The notes under the pieces are model-generated. The model saw only the letters and a program-made list of their open reading frames with translations, did no database searches and was not told the origin of the DNA. This document shows positions 7,720 through 16,220 of a DNA stretch of 55,868 nucleotides, piece after piece. The translations under genes and the position numbers were made by a program. The stretch comes from a virus: positions 1 to 55,868 of the IMG/VR virus record IMGVR_UViG_3300036781_000517; one strand, 5' to 3'. Each line of letters begins with the position of its first letter. Position 1 is the stretch's first letter.

Positions 7720-8436
7720 ATGAAACGGTGGGTGAAGAGCGTGATTTTCGCGGGCCTCTGCGCCATCGCGAGCGCGAATGCGGCGGCCGCACAGGTAACG
7801 CCCGAGGAGGCAAACACCAAACTCCGGGAGAAGCAGCAGCAGCGCGCCGCGGCGGCAACTCAACCCAGCACGATTACTCAAAAGGAGGCTGACGACCTGC
7901 GCCGACTGGTAGTGCAACTGCGCGCGGAGAACGAGGCGTTGAAGCGAGAGATCGCGGCGATGAAAGCCACTGCGGCAGCTCCGGCCGCACCGCCGCCGGC
8001 AACTAAATCAGGAGTGGGGAAATACGCTGTCAGCGGGCTGAATCGAAATGGCCAAGGCATCTCGACGGTGGTAACGGCGACGAGTCGGGCCGAGGCGATC
8101 AAGCAGATGGAGGGCAAGGGATTTACCAAGGTCAGTGCTCACGAGGCAACAACCGCGGACCTTGATGCACATCCGACACTTGCAAGCGCGGGCGTGGGGT
8201 CGAAGGCGGGGATGTCCAAATACGAGGACTGGTGCGCGAATTTGGTAGGGATGACAGTGGACGACGCGTATCGGGCAGCGGGGAAGGTCGTTGCAAGGGG
8301 CGCAATCTCGCCCAGCGAGCCCACCCTCGTAGGTGCGGAAGCTGACGGAATTAAGACCTATTCGATGGCATGGGATCGCGCGAAATACATCTTCACCGTC
8401 GAAGGCGGGAAGATCATCGCATTTGAAAAGCACTGA
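7720..8436 (+). CDS. Secreted protein with coiled coil, putative moron
   Basis: A 238-residue protein with a clear signal peptide (basic start, hydrophobic core, cleavage after ANAAAA), a Gln/Glu-rich coiled coil around residues 45-85, an Ala/Pro linker, and a compact C-terminal domain of about 80 residues. The start at 7720 is preferred to 7702 because the signal peptide begins there. It follows the zinc-ribbon membrane gene from the same promoter and should act in the host envelope or periplasm. It converges with the tail gene ending at 8473. Confidence 0.75.
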   Translation: MKRWVKSVIFAGLCAIASANAAAAQVTPEEANTKLREKQQQRAAAATQPSTITQKEADDLRRLVVQLRAENEALKREIAAMKATAAAPAAPPPATKSGVGKYAVSGLNRNGQGISTVVTATSRAEAIKQMEGKGFTKVSAHEATTADLDAHPTLASAGVGSKAGMSKYEDWCANLVGMTVDDAYRAAGKVVARGAISPSEPTLVGAEADGIKTYSMAWDRAKYIFTVEGGKIIAFEKH

Positions 8437-8472
8437 TCGACATCGCGGCAAAACGGGAAGCCGGCGTAATGG

Positions 8473-9978
8473 CTAGGTGGGAGTGAGCCGGCTGAATGCA
8501 AATCCGTTCGTGGAACTTGCCCAGTCGAAGATGACGGCGGCGTCGAAGACATCATAGCCGCGGGCGGTCTTTTCCTTCGTGTCTTCAACCGGCGTATCGC
8601 TCCAGGGGGTTGGAATGGTCAGCGCTCCGATCTGGGCGGTGATGAACGTGGCGTCGGAGTTGGTGACGCGCGTCCCATACTCATGCCAGCCGACGATGAC
8701 CGGATCGCCGTAGTCGTCGAAGACGTTGTAGCCGTCCAGCGTGGTCGGCTGCGAGCAGAGCCAGACGGAGATCTCCCGCTCAATGCTGTCGGGGTTCTGC
8801 ACCGGCTGGTAGCTGTCGTCGCTGCTCCAGACGGTCAGCGGAAACTCGACCTTTGTCGTATCGCGCCGCAACTGGTATTTGGGGCTCAGGGAAAAGAGCT
8901 GCGTTGTACTGGCTCCCAGCGCACCGGTCTGGTCGCTGCCTGGCGTGAATGTCGAAGCCGTGAAATCCGACTCCGCGGCCGCCTGGCTGGTGTTCGAAGA
9001 TCCCGTTCGCTCCGCCGCCGTGCCGCTCTTCCACACGAGACCAGCCGTGACCGACGACAGGGCGCAGAGGTAATGATCGGTATCGCCGTTGGGGATCCCT
9101 GCCCCATAGGTTCGGCCGAGGCTGTTGATGTAGTCGCGGATGTTGTTCAGCAGGTCGCCATCGACGATTTGGCCGGGGTTGTAAAACCCGCGCGTGTGGG
9201 CGATGTAGTCACCGTCGGCGTCAAAATACCCCTCCCACCCGGCGGTCTGCTCGGTGACGACGTCGGCGGGACTTATCTGGTCGTCGCTTAAATTCCAGCT
9301 CGTGCCGTCATGCTCAAAAAAAAGCGTGCTGTGTTGCTCTTCATCTGATGGCGTGGTGACGTACGTGTTCCACAGCGCCCCATCGGCGTCGTCGTTGAAG
9401 AACTTGCGGTGGAACAGCCCTCGATAGACCGCGAAGCGGGCGCGTTGCCCGTCACTGCCCGCCTGCGAGAGGGTGTAGATCTCCCGCCGCCATTTGCGCA
9501 GGACCGGTGCGAAATCGTACGGCTCGTGCCCGCTCTCGAAATCAGCATTGAATTTGAATGCCGCCCCGTCGATCTGGACCGGAATGTAGGGGCCGTCGTT
9601 GGCGGCATCTCCGCTGTTGATCGTCACCGGCGACTTGTCGCTGGCCAGAAACCCGAGTCCTTCCGGACTGTAGTCGCTCCAATCGTCGTTGAATTTTCGT
9701 ACGTACCAGGTGGCAACCGTATTGATCGCGCACTCGCGAAGCTGGGCCAGTCCGGCGACGTCGATCGCACCGCCTCCGCCCGGCGGAAGGAGCCCAAGAC
9801 ACACCTTGTCGCCGGGTGACAGGGCTGCAACGACGCCCGAGAGCTCCCCTACCCGGTCGGCACGGAGGGCCAGTGCGTTACGAAAATTCACGATCAGGCA
9901 GTCCTGCGCAGCGCCGGTCTGCTTGAGGAATTTATTGCCGGATTGAGCTGTCCAATCCTGGTTCCACCACTCGGCCAC
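8473..9978 (-). CDS. Probable distal tail or adsorption protein
   Basis: A 501-residue protein, last of the minus-strand virion operon. It is acidic and beta-rich, with many Asp, Asn, Thr and Trp residues, as in baseplate and receptor-binding proteins. I recognise no specific family. Position downstream of the tape measure and of two other tail genes, together with the composition, supports a role at the tail tip. Confidence in the gene is high; confidence in the role is moderate. Confidence 0.8.
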   Translation of the reverse strand: MAEWWNQDWTAQSGNKFLKQTGAAQDCLIVNFRNALALRADRVGELSGVVAALSPGDKVCLGLLPPGGGGAIDVAGLAQLRECAINTVATWYVRKFNDDWSDYSPEGLGFLASDKSPVTINSGDAANDGPYIPVQIDGAAFKFNADFESGHEPYDFAPVLRKWRREIYTLSQAGSDGQRARFAVYRGLFHRKFFNDDADGALWNTYVTTPSDEEQHSTLFFEHDGTSWNLSDDQISPADVVTEQTAGWEGYFDADGDYIAHTRGFYNPGQIVDGDLLNNIRDYINSLGRTYGAGIPNGDTDHYLCALSSVTAGLVWKSGTAAERTGSSNTSQAAAESDFTASTFTPGSDQTGALGASTTQLFSLSPKYQLRRDTTKVEFPLTVWSSDDSYQPVQNPDSIEREISVWLCSQPTTLDGYNVFDDYGDPVIVGWHEYGTRVTNSDATFITAQIGALTIPTPWSDTPVEDTKEKTARGYDVFDAAVIFDWASSTNGFAFSRLTPT

Positions 9979-9981
9979 GAC

Positions 9982-10482
9982 TTACTCCAGCTCGACGCTG
10001 TCAACCATCAGCTTGCCGGTGTCATCGGCAACCTGAACCACCTGGTGCGCGGTGAAGGCGGGGGCGATCGTGAGGATTTCGAGCCAAAGCAAATCCTCGA
10101 AGGCGTCGGTATCGGCATTGAAGCCTTGGCCACCGGCACCGTTGGCGACCTTCATCGCGAAGATCTCGCCGCCCACGGGATGCCCTTGCACCACTCGGAT
10201 ATAGACGTCGTCTCCATCGAGGGTGGCATCGGCCACACTGATGCTGCTGCCATCGGTGGTGCCGACGATTCTTTGGGCGATGCAGTATTGGCCGGTCTGG
10301 ATGTTGTCGATGTTCGTGACCTTCATCCGAACCAGTTGCGGCGGGAACGGCTTGCGGTAGGGCTGGCGGTCGCCAACGCGATTGGTGGGAAGGTCGTTCT
10401 CAACGCGCCGGACTGCGGCGCCGATGCGCACGGCCGACGCACGGTTGAAATTAACGGGATCATCGGAGCTTTCGGCGGACAT
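9982..10482 (-). CDS. Probable tail protein
   Basis: A 166-residue beta-rich protein four bases upstream of the 501-residue gene. It has no signal peptide or membrane helix and no recognised motif. Operon position alone suggests a distal-tail component. Confidence 0.7.
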   Translation of the reverse strand: MSAESSDDPVNFNRASAVRIGAAVRRVENDLPTNRVGDRQPYRKPFPPQLVRMKVTNIDNIQTGQYCIAQRIVGTTDGSSISVADATLDGDDVYIRVVQGHPVGGEIFAMKVANGAGGQGFNADTDAFEDLLWLEILTIAPAFTAHQVVQVADDTGKLMVDSVELE

Positions 10483-10487
10483 GGTGA

Positions 10488-11429
10488 TCAGATACCAGAG
10501 AGCAGCACGCCGAGATTAGCGGGCTCGTCTTCGTCGTAATCCATTGTCACTACTTGGACCGTATCCGGGGGGTCCGGCATGTCCAGGACGTTTCCGCTTC
10601 CATCAAGTAGGCGCGGCCCAGTCACTGGGTCTTTCTTGGCGTCGAGTATCGGCTTGTGCTCCCGGTGACCGTCATCCTCCTCCGTGTCCAAGAAGTAGAA
10701 GCCTCGGTCAACGATCTTGTGAGTCCAACCGGTCGACCGATAGTGCAGCATCAGCGACACCTGCCAGAATTGGATGCCGTTCCCAACGGTCGTGCTGTAA
10801 TCCGCCTTGGCCAGCTTGATGTTTCCGGACGCGAATGATCGGGTTTGGCCGTACACTGTCAGCGTGATGCTGTCTTTGCTCACCTTGCCGCGCAGCGACG
10901 CGATCAAATCACCGTCGATGCTCCGGGTTTTGTACTGGACGCTGATTTGTTCGTCGTAATAAGTCCTTTTCTCGGTCGGATCAAATGGGTCGTTGGCGGA
11001 ATTGGCCACCGGCACCCGCTTCGAATAGTCGCCGGTTCCGCTGGTGACCCGATATCCGTCGTGCATGTCCTCGGTGCGCTCACAGCCCGTCACGTCGAGT
11101 TGGATATCCCACTTGTCATTCTCGCCGGGCTTGATGGTGGTGTAGGTGACTGTGACGTTGAAGACGGTCGGGCCATCTTCTGACCGCGACGGCTCGACGC
11201 CAGAGCAGCGCAGAATCAGCGGGTAGCGTGGATGCAGGTCGCCGATCTGTGGGACGCGATTGCTATCTCCGTCCACGGCGACCACAGCGCCGGTGGTGGT
11301 CATCTCGCCGATGGTTTCGACGCCCACCTGCCAGAGCTGGACCTCGGTGTATTCGATCAGGCCGTCCTGGCCGAGCGCGACCGTGGTCTTCTCGGAAAAC
11401 GGGCGTTGTCGGACGAATAAAGTGGCCAT
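10488..11429 (-). CDS. Probable tail protein
   Basis: A 313-residue protein that follows the tape measure in the virion operon, interrupted only by a plus-strand accessory gene. The sequence is beta-rich with charged loops and ends in an acidic stretch (DYDEDEPANLGVLLSGI). Distal-tail or tail-tip role is inferred from position. Confidence 0.75.
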   Translation of the reverse strand: MATLFVRQRPFSEKTTVALGQDGLIEYTEVQLWQVGVETIGEMTTTGAVVAVDGDSNRVPQIGDLHPRYPLILRCSGVEPSRSEDGPTVFNVTVTYTTIKPGENDKWDIQLDVTGCERTEDMHDGYRVTSGTGDYSKRVPVANSANDPFDPTEKRTYYDEQISVQYKTRSIDGDLIASLRGKVSKDSITLTVYGQTRSFASGNIKLAKADYSTTVGNGIQFWQVSLMLHYRSTGWTHKIVDRGFYFLDTEEDDGHREHKPILDAKKDPVTGPRLLDGSGNVLDMPDPPDTVQVVTMDYDEDEPANLGVLLSGI

Positions 11430-11497
11430 GGGGTGGGGAGGGTTGAATCGCGATCAGGGGTGACGGCCGCCGGGGCGGTCGCCGGCGATTAATTTCC

Positions 11498-11526
11498 TTG
11501 GGTGCCGTGGTCGCGTGTGGTAGATT
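11498..11526 (+). promoter_or_regulatory. Accessory-gene promoter, copy 2
   Basis: TTGGGT at 11498-11503, 17 bases, then TAGATT at 11521-11526. It shares most of its spacer (CCGTGGTC, GTGTGG) with the copy at 6780-6808. It lies 58 bases before the ATG of the accessory gene at 11584 and points away from the flanking tail genes. Confidence 0.7.
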
Positions 11527-11583
11527 TCCCCACATCCCCACATCATTGCATGGGGTCAGGCCCAGATACCCAAGAGGCATCGC

Positions 11584-12297
11584 ATGAAATCACGCTGGAC
11601 GGTGGCGCGGGGTTGCTTCGTCGCGGCAATGGTCGCGCTCGCGGCGTTTATGTTTTGGTCTCTGCTCTCTGGGAGCAGCAAGGGTCGGCCTGCGCCTGCG
11701 GCGCCGCCGTCGCCCCGCGACATCGCGCAGCGCAGCTTCGACGACACGAAGTTGAAACTTGCGAAGGAAATGACTCGCTCGCACCTGCTGTCGGCCATAT
11801 TCTCGGGCTTCTCGCTCCAGTTCGTCGGCTACGATGACGCGGGCAATGCGACTTATCGAGGCAAAGATCGTATCGGGGAAATTCGCGTCACCACGGATGC
11901 TGGCGGAATGATCCTGGTGGCTACGGTGGACGGGACGACGGCAACCCGGAAGGAGCCTGCGGAATCGCGAGTCGCCGACGCGCTTCCCGCCCCCCTCATG
12001 CCATATGGAGCGAGACACGTCGGCGAAGACGACGCGGGCCGAATCATCAAAATCTTCGGTCCGGCGGACAAGGACTGGACAACGCTCCATGACTCCCCGC
12101 GACCGAAAGCGTTCACGCGCTTCATGCTGTACGCCAAAGAGCACGTCCAAATGATCTTTGTTCCGAATGACCTCGATGCCACATCGCGGTCGCCTGGACC
12201 GTTCAACGCATGGCGAGTTTTGGGTTATGGAGATGACCGCGATGATCGGAAGCTGGCGATCGATGAGGTAATGACGCGGATGGCGAAGAAGCAATGA
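11584..12297 (+). CDS. Signal-anchored accessory (moron) protein
   Basis: A 237-residue protein with an N-terminal hydrophobic segment (FVAAMVALAAFMFWSLLSG) after a basic start, so it is secreted or membrane-anchored. The remainder is a mixed domain without a known motif. It is encoded opposite to the tail genes that surround it (tape measure on one side, tail genes on the other) and has its own promoter, the usual arrangement of a lysogenic-conversion or moron gene. An AAGAGG site precedes the ATG. Confidence 0.8.
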   Translation: MKSRWTVARGCFVAAMVALAAFMFWSLLSGSSKGRPAPAAPPSPRDIAQRSFDDTKLKLAKEMTRSHLLSAIFSGFSLQFVGYDDAGNATYRGKDRIGEIRVTTDAGGMILVATVDGTTATRKEPAESRVADALPAPLMPYGARHVGEDDAGRIIKIFGPADKDWTTLHDSPRPKAFTRFMLYAKEHVQMIFVPNDLDATSRSPGPFNAWRVLGYGDDRDDRKLAIDEVMTRMAKKQ

Positions 12298-12324
12298 TTC
12301 CTTCGCTCGACTGGCAAATGAGCC

Positions 12325-14490
12325 TCAGACACCGACAACGACCGGCGGAACGCCGAGCTTCCGGGCGAGGTCGGCGTTGACGGTGTAGGATTTGGTTTGC
12401 ACGTCGAGTTGCTGCTTGGCTACGGAGAGCGCGTCGTTGGCGATCGGGGATTGGGCACTGACGACGTACTTCTGGGAGATTTCTTCGGCGCCGACGTGCT
12501 GATCGCCGCCATGGTGCTGAGACTTGTTGAAATCGTTCTGGGTTTTAGCGACGGCCTTGTTGTACTGATCGTTGGTGAGCATTCCGGCCATCAGCATGTC
12601 GTCGAGCTTGCCAATTTGTTCCTGGTATTTCTCTACCGGCGTCATGATGTCTTCGAGGATCTTCTTCCGCTCGTCGAGCATCTTGTTTTCCTGCTGCAAG
12701 CGGTCGAGTGCGGCAGCGTGCTCCGGGTCAGCCTGCTGCATCTGGTACACCTTGGGGTCAATACCGGCCCGCTTGGCGGCGATCTCGTTTTGGAGCTTGG
12801 CAATTTCCTCGGCCGCCTTGTGTTGCTCCTTCATGGCGTTCAACTTGTCCACTTCACCTTGGACCTGCTGTTGTGTTGCGGGATCTGCGTATTTTGCTGC
12901 TTCAGGGCCCAAGCCCCTCTGAAGCGCTTCCATTTCGGCGTGGAGTTTCTTAACGGCCGCGGCGGCCTCATTGAATTGCTTGTAGCCTTCAGCCGACTTG
13001 GCCGAATCGATCATCTTCTGAATGAACTCGTCAGACGCGCCATCTCGCATGGCCTCCCAGATCGCTTTGATCGCTTCGACCGGAAGCCCGAGGTCGGCCA
13101 GCTTATTGCCATCGAAGGCCAGGAACCGCTGGAAGTCGAGCCCCTGGTCCATCTTGTCCTTAAGCTCCAGGAGCTTCATCGACGACTCGAACATTTCATC
13201 CATCGCGGCGGCCCAGTTGTCAGCGCCTTCCGCCATGTTCCTGCCGAGTTCCTCCATCCTCTTTTTGATCCCGCCGGCGGCGGCGTCGAGCTTAGCCTGG
13301 AGCCCGTCCATTTTTGCATCCCATCCGGCCGAGACGCTGCTGTTCGCGGTGGCGCCCATGACGGCCTCTGCGACTTTTTCGATTCCGTACAACACAGCGA
13401 GCAGCGGAAGGAACGGCGTGATTGCCGCGGCGCCCACGACCATCGCCACCGTCCCCCAGTCGTGCCAGAGGTCGATAAGGAGGGCGACGACGTGCCCGAC
13501 CTCACGAATGACGGTGATCACGCCGTTGGCGAACGTTTGTGCGCTGGGCAAGGCGTCCAAAAACATTTGGCCAACGACCTCAATGTACGGCGCAAGAGAC
13601 AGGGTCAGTTGATTTTTCAGTCCGTCCAGCCGCGAGGAGAACTTTTCCCACTCCTCGCCGGCCGCGACGAGTCGGGCAGAGTCCATGTTGTCGAGGACCT
13701 CTTTCGTAGATAGGGACGCCTCGTGCAGCTTTTGCATCCCTTCAACACCGTCGTCTGCGAACGTCTTGATCATCGCCATCCCGCCGGTTTTTCCGAAAAC
13801 ATCCCCAGCAGACCGCATGCGGTCGGTCTGACTCTCAATATGAGCGAGAGCGTTCACCACGTCGGACAGGGCTTTCTCTGCTCCTTCGCCGGCCAGTTTT
13901 TCCGGATCGAGATGAAGTCGGTCAAACGCGGCGGCGGCTTCGGCGCTGCCGCCGGCGGCTTTCGAGATCGCGACCTCCATTTTCCTAAGCGCTCCATCCA
14001 CCTCGCCGCCATCCACGGCCATGCGGTGGGCTGCAATGTGCAGTGTGCCCAGCATGTCGCTGGAAACTCCAAGGGCGCTGGCGGTGATTAGTGTTTGCTT
14101 GGCGGTTTCGATCTGCGCCTCAGCGATCTCCTTGATGGCCATTCCAAGGCCAACTACCCCGACCACAGCAGCCGCCGCTGCAGCGCCGACGACGCCGATG
14201 GCAACTCCTACGGGCCCCATCGAACTTAGGGCCTCGGCTCCCTTGCCAGCCAGGCCGCTGAGACTTTCGGCCGCACCAGAGATCATCGACTCGATGCCGC
14301 TGCCGGAGAGCAGGCCGCCAAGCCCTTCGGCATGGCCGGCCAGTCCTTCCAAATGCTCTCTGATTTTTTCGCCGGCGTGCTCCGCATGTTCAGAGAAATG
14401 ATCGAGATCCTCCTGCGCCTTGTGGACGCCCTTGGAGAAGGCTTCGCTGTGCGCGGAGAGGACAACGTCGATAGCGCCAATGGTGCTCAT
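12325..14490 (-). CDS. Tape measure protein
   Basis: A 721-residue protein with the features of a siphovirus tape measure: a long helical N-terminus, a Gly/Ala-rich hydrophobic patch (about residues 90-130), further hydrophobic helices near residue 330-370, then long charged coiled coils. It fixes tail length and is ejected through the tail. At about 0.15 nm per residue it implies a tail of roughly 110 nm. It follows directly after the tail-assembly chaperone genes and overlaps the second by four bases, the classical order. Confidence 0.88.
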   Translation of the reverse strand: MSTIGAIDVVLSAHSEAFSKGVHKAQEDLDHFSEHAEHAGEKIREHLEGLAGHAEGLGGLLSGSGIESMISGAAESLSGLAGKGAEALSSMGPVGVAIGVVGAAAAAAVVGVVGLGMAIKEIAEAQIETAKQTLITASALGVSSDMLGTLHIAAHRMAVDGGEVDGALRKMEVAISKAAGGSAEAAAAFDRLHLDPEKLAGEGAEKALSDVVNALAHIESQTDRMRSAGDVFGKTGGMAMIKTFADDGVEGMQKLHEASLSTKEVLDNMDSARLVAAGEEWEKFSSRLDGLKNQLTLSLAPYIEVVGQMFLDALPSAQTFANGVITVIREVGHVVALLIDLWHDWGTVAMVVGAAAITPFLPLLAVLYGIEKVAEAVMGATANSSVSAGWDAKMDGLQAKLDAAAGGIKKRMEELGRNMAEGADNWAAAMDEMFESSMKLLELKDKMDQGLDFQRFLAFDGNKLADLGLPVEAIKAIWEAMRDGASDEFIQKMIDSAKSAEGYKQFNEAAAAVKKLHAEMEALQRGLGPEAAKYADPATQQQVQGEVDKLNAMKEQHKAAEEIAKLQNEIAAKRAGIDPKVYQMQQADPEHAAALDRLQQENKMLDERKKILEDIMTPVEKYQEQIGKLDDMLMAGMLTNDQYNKAVAKTQNDFNKSQHHGGDQHVGAEEISQKYVVSAQSPIANDALSVAKQQLDVQTKSYTVNADLARKLGVPPVVVGV

Positions 14491-14804
14491 GGGTTTTGCT
14501 TCTTCACGAATGCGAGCATGCCCGCCTTGATCTCGGCGGCGAGGGCTTGGCGGGCGGCTTCTTCGTCTTCTTCTTTGGCTTGCGGTTCGGGATCCGGTTC
14601 AGGGTCGCGCCACTTGATCATGCAGCGGCCGGGGGTGAACGGCTCGGCATCCGGCTTGCGATTGACGTTGTAGATGGCCGAGACGATCTGCCCGGCGAGG
14701 ACGTCAAGCCGCTGATCGCCGATCGGCTCGATTTCCTGATCGAAGGCTTCCCACTCGGACAGCTCACGGCTGTCGATTTCTTCAAGCAGCCGGCGGACGG
14801 TCAT
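14487..14804 (-). CDS. Tail-assembly chaperone, second frame (gpT-like)
   Basis: Read alone from the ATG at 14804, this is a 105-residue protein. The frame is open upstream and meaningful (FYFRLAANLG precedes the ATG), and a -1 slip from the upstream gene would enter it, giving a fusion of about 242 residues (14487-15214). This is the arrangement of lambda G and GT, in which the long form bridges tape measure and tail tube. The pattern LSEWEAFDQEIEPIGDQRLD is typical of the T-like part. Confidence 0.8.
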   Translation of the reverse strand: MTVRRLLEEIDSRELSEWEAFDQEIEPIGDQRLDVLAGQIVSAIYNVNRKPDAEPFTPGRCMIKWRDPEPDPEPQAKEEDEEAARQALAAEIKAGMLAFVKKQNP

Positions 14805-15214
14805 GCCGAGATTGGCGGCGAGTCGGAAGTAGAATCGCCGGCCTGGCCGGCACCGGAGTTTTTTGCGAGGTCCTCGACGTCGGCCTTGGTCAGGCCATTG
14901 ATTTTCTGGGCGAGGTCGAAGAGGCGAGTTATGACTGGCGAGGCCTTCTCGCCGAGCGCCGCGGCGTCGGCGTCGGTGAAGAGGCGGGCACCCTTTTCGT
15001 CGCACAGGCAAATCGCCAGCAGCCGCGCGCGGATGTTTGTTCGGTTCAGCTCGACGGTCTTTCCGCGGACCTTGTAGGTTTCGTCCTCGAACTGGTCGCG
15101 TTCCGTGCCGCTGAGAATGCGGAGGTAGACGTCGCCGCCCCACTCGGGCACGGGGACCTTTTCGAGCTTGGCGCGGTCCTGCGCTTTGAGGATCTGGGAT
15201 TTAGACAGGGACAA
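14801..15214 (-). CDS. Tail-assembly chaperone, first frame (gpG-like)
   Basis: A 137-residue protein upstream of the tape measure. It coats the tape measure during tail assembly in related phages and is not part of the finished virion. Near its 3' end the codons gcA AAA AAC form a classical slippery heptamer (14858-14864), so some ribosomes should shift to the -1 frame and make the long form. The stop overlaps the next ATG (ATGA). A TAAAGGAGAA site precedes the start. Confidence 0.85.
   Translation of the reverse strand: MSLSKSQILKAQDRAKLEKVPVPEWGGDVYLRILSGTERDQFEDETYKVRGKTVELNRTNIRARLLAICLCDEKGARLFTDADAAALGEKASPVITRLFDLAQKINGLTKADVEDLAKNSGAGQAGDSTSDSPPISA
14858..14864 (-). promoter_or_regulatory. 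-1 programmed frameshift site A AAA AAC
   Basis: On the minus strand the in-frame codons are gca aaa aac. The heptamer A AAA AAC lets both tRNAs re-pair after a one-base backward slip. The new frame has no stop and runs into the 14487-14804 gene. The site lies about 57 bases before the zero-frame stop. Confidence 0.85.
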
Positions 15215-15237
15215 GGGTTCTCCTTTAGGATTGGGTG

Positions 15238-15753
15238 ATGCCGACGAGCAAAAAGATTCACCGCGGCCCCGGCTGGTCTGCGGTCGAGTTTCAGGAATTC
15301 GTGGATGTCACGATGAGCAGCGAGCCGGACCCGGAATGGGTCTTCACGGATCCCGCTGGCCATGTTCACCGCTACCACCAGCGGCCTGGCAACTGGGGTC
15401 GGATGGTGGTTCCGACGGCGATTTGGAAATCGATCCCCGCCATCGATGAGGAGGGGCAAGAGTACGACCGCGGCTACTTTGCCTGCCTGGAGTGCGGAGC
15501 GAGGGTCGATCCGGGAATGCGTCCGACAACTTCACAAAAACTGTCGCCGGGACTCAACGGATTCGACGGGTCATTTCTCTGCAAGAAGCCACCGCAGGTT
15601 GGGGAGACCTTTGATCTCGCGAAATTCATTCAAGGCTTGGAAGGGTCGGCGGTCTGCGTCTCGGTTGGCAAGTCGATCAGCTCCGATTCCGAGGTCAACT
15701 TCGATGTTGGCTGGCGAAGCCTCGGACCCATCACGACTACGTCCCAGCCGTGA
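15238..15753 (+). CDS. Plus-strand accessory gene with Cys pair
   Basis: A 171-residue protein encoded opposite to the tail genes on either side. Its middle carries CLEC (near residues 84-87) and a later single Cys, and the domain around it (ARVDPGMRPTTSQKLSPG) looks structured. The start at 15238 has AGGA eight bases upstream. No promoter like those at 6780 and 11498 is visible. The last 17 bases overlap the 3' end of the second tail-tube gene. Function unknown; probably a moron. Confidence 0.6.
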   Translation: MPTSKKIHRGPGWSAVEFQEFVDVTMSSEPDPEWVFTDPAGHVHRYHQRPGNWGRMVVPTAIWKSIPAIDEEGQEYDRGYFACLECGARVDPGMRPTTSQKLSPGLNGFDGSFLCKKPPQVGETFDLAKFIQGLEGSAVCVSVGKSISSDSEVNFDVGWRSLGPITTTSQP

Positions 15754-16171
15754 ACACAACCGGCCCGCTCACCTTGATGGTGATCTTCCGGTTGATCTTG
15801 TCTTCGTTGGGGATTTCGTCGCCGAGTTCCTTGATGTAGCCGGGGAAGGCGAACGTCGAGCCGGAAGTCGAGTTGCTGCCGTCCGGCAATTGGATCTTGT
15901 AGAAGTGGGCGACACCGAGCAGGCCCTGGAGGATCGTCTCCTGAGCCTTGAGGTAGTTGGCCTCATATTCGACCGTCCCCGGCTCGATCCAGCCGGGGAT
16001 GTACTCCTTCACTCCACTGTCCGAGACATAATGGGTGACGTCGACGTCCTTAACGCTTTGCTTGGGTGAACCGACCTTCGTCACTTCGAGCAGCGTCGTG
16101 TAGCTGCCTCCCGACGTGGTCGAGTGGGCGACGGTGGTACCCTTACCGATTTTCGCGGCTGATGCGGACAT
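15737..16171 (-). CDS. Tail tube protein, short paralog
   Basis: A 144-residue protein of the siphovirus tail-tube type. Its diagnostic stretch (KDVDVTHYVSDSGVKEYIPG, then EYEANY and IPNEDK) is shared with the gene just upstream, so the two are paralogs. It would polymerise to form the inner tail tube around the tape measure. The other copy carries an extra C-terminal domain; this one ends just after the core fold. It lies between the longer copy and the chaperone genes. Confidence 0.85.
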   Translation of the reverse strand: MSASAAKIGKGTTVAHSTTSGGSYTTLLEVTKVGSPKQSVKDVDVTHYVSDSGVKEYIPGWIEPGTVEYEANYLKAQETILQGLLGVAHFYKIQLPDGSNSTSGSTFAFPGYIKELGDEIPNEDKINRKITIKVSGPVVFTAGT

Positions 16172-16220
16172 GGCGCGTTCTCCGTTGGTTGCTGGTTTGC
16201 GTGAAGAATTTCGGGCAGGA

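Noticed and set aside
8459-8493. Inverted repeat AGCCGGC...GCCGGCT as bidirectional terminator
   Set aside because: Stem of only seven bp with a 21-base loop and no U run; part lies within the convergent tail gene.
12397-13713. 438-codon open frame on the plus strand
   Set aside because: It lies entirely antisense to the tape measure gene; long antisense frames are expected in GC-rich coding DNA. No ribosome-binding site, composition unlike a protein.
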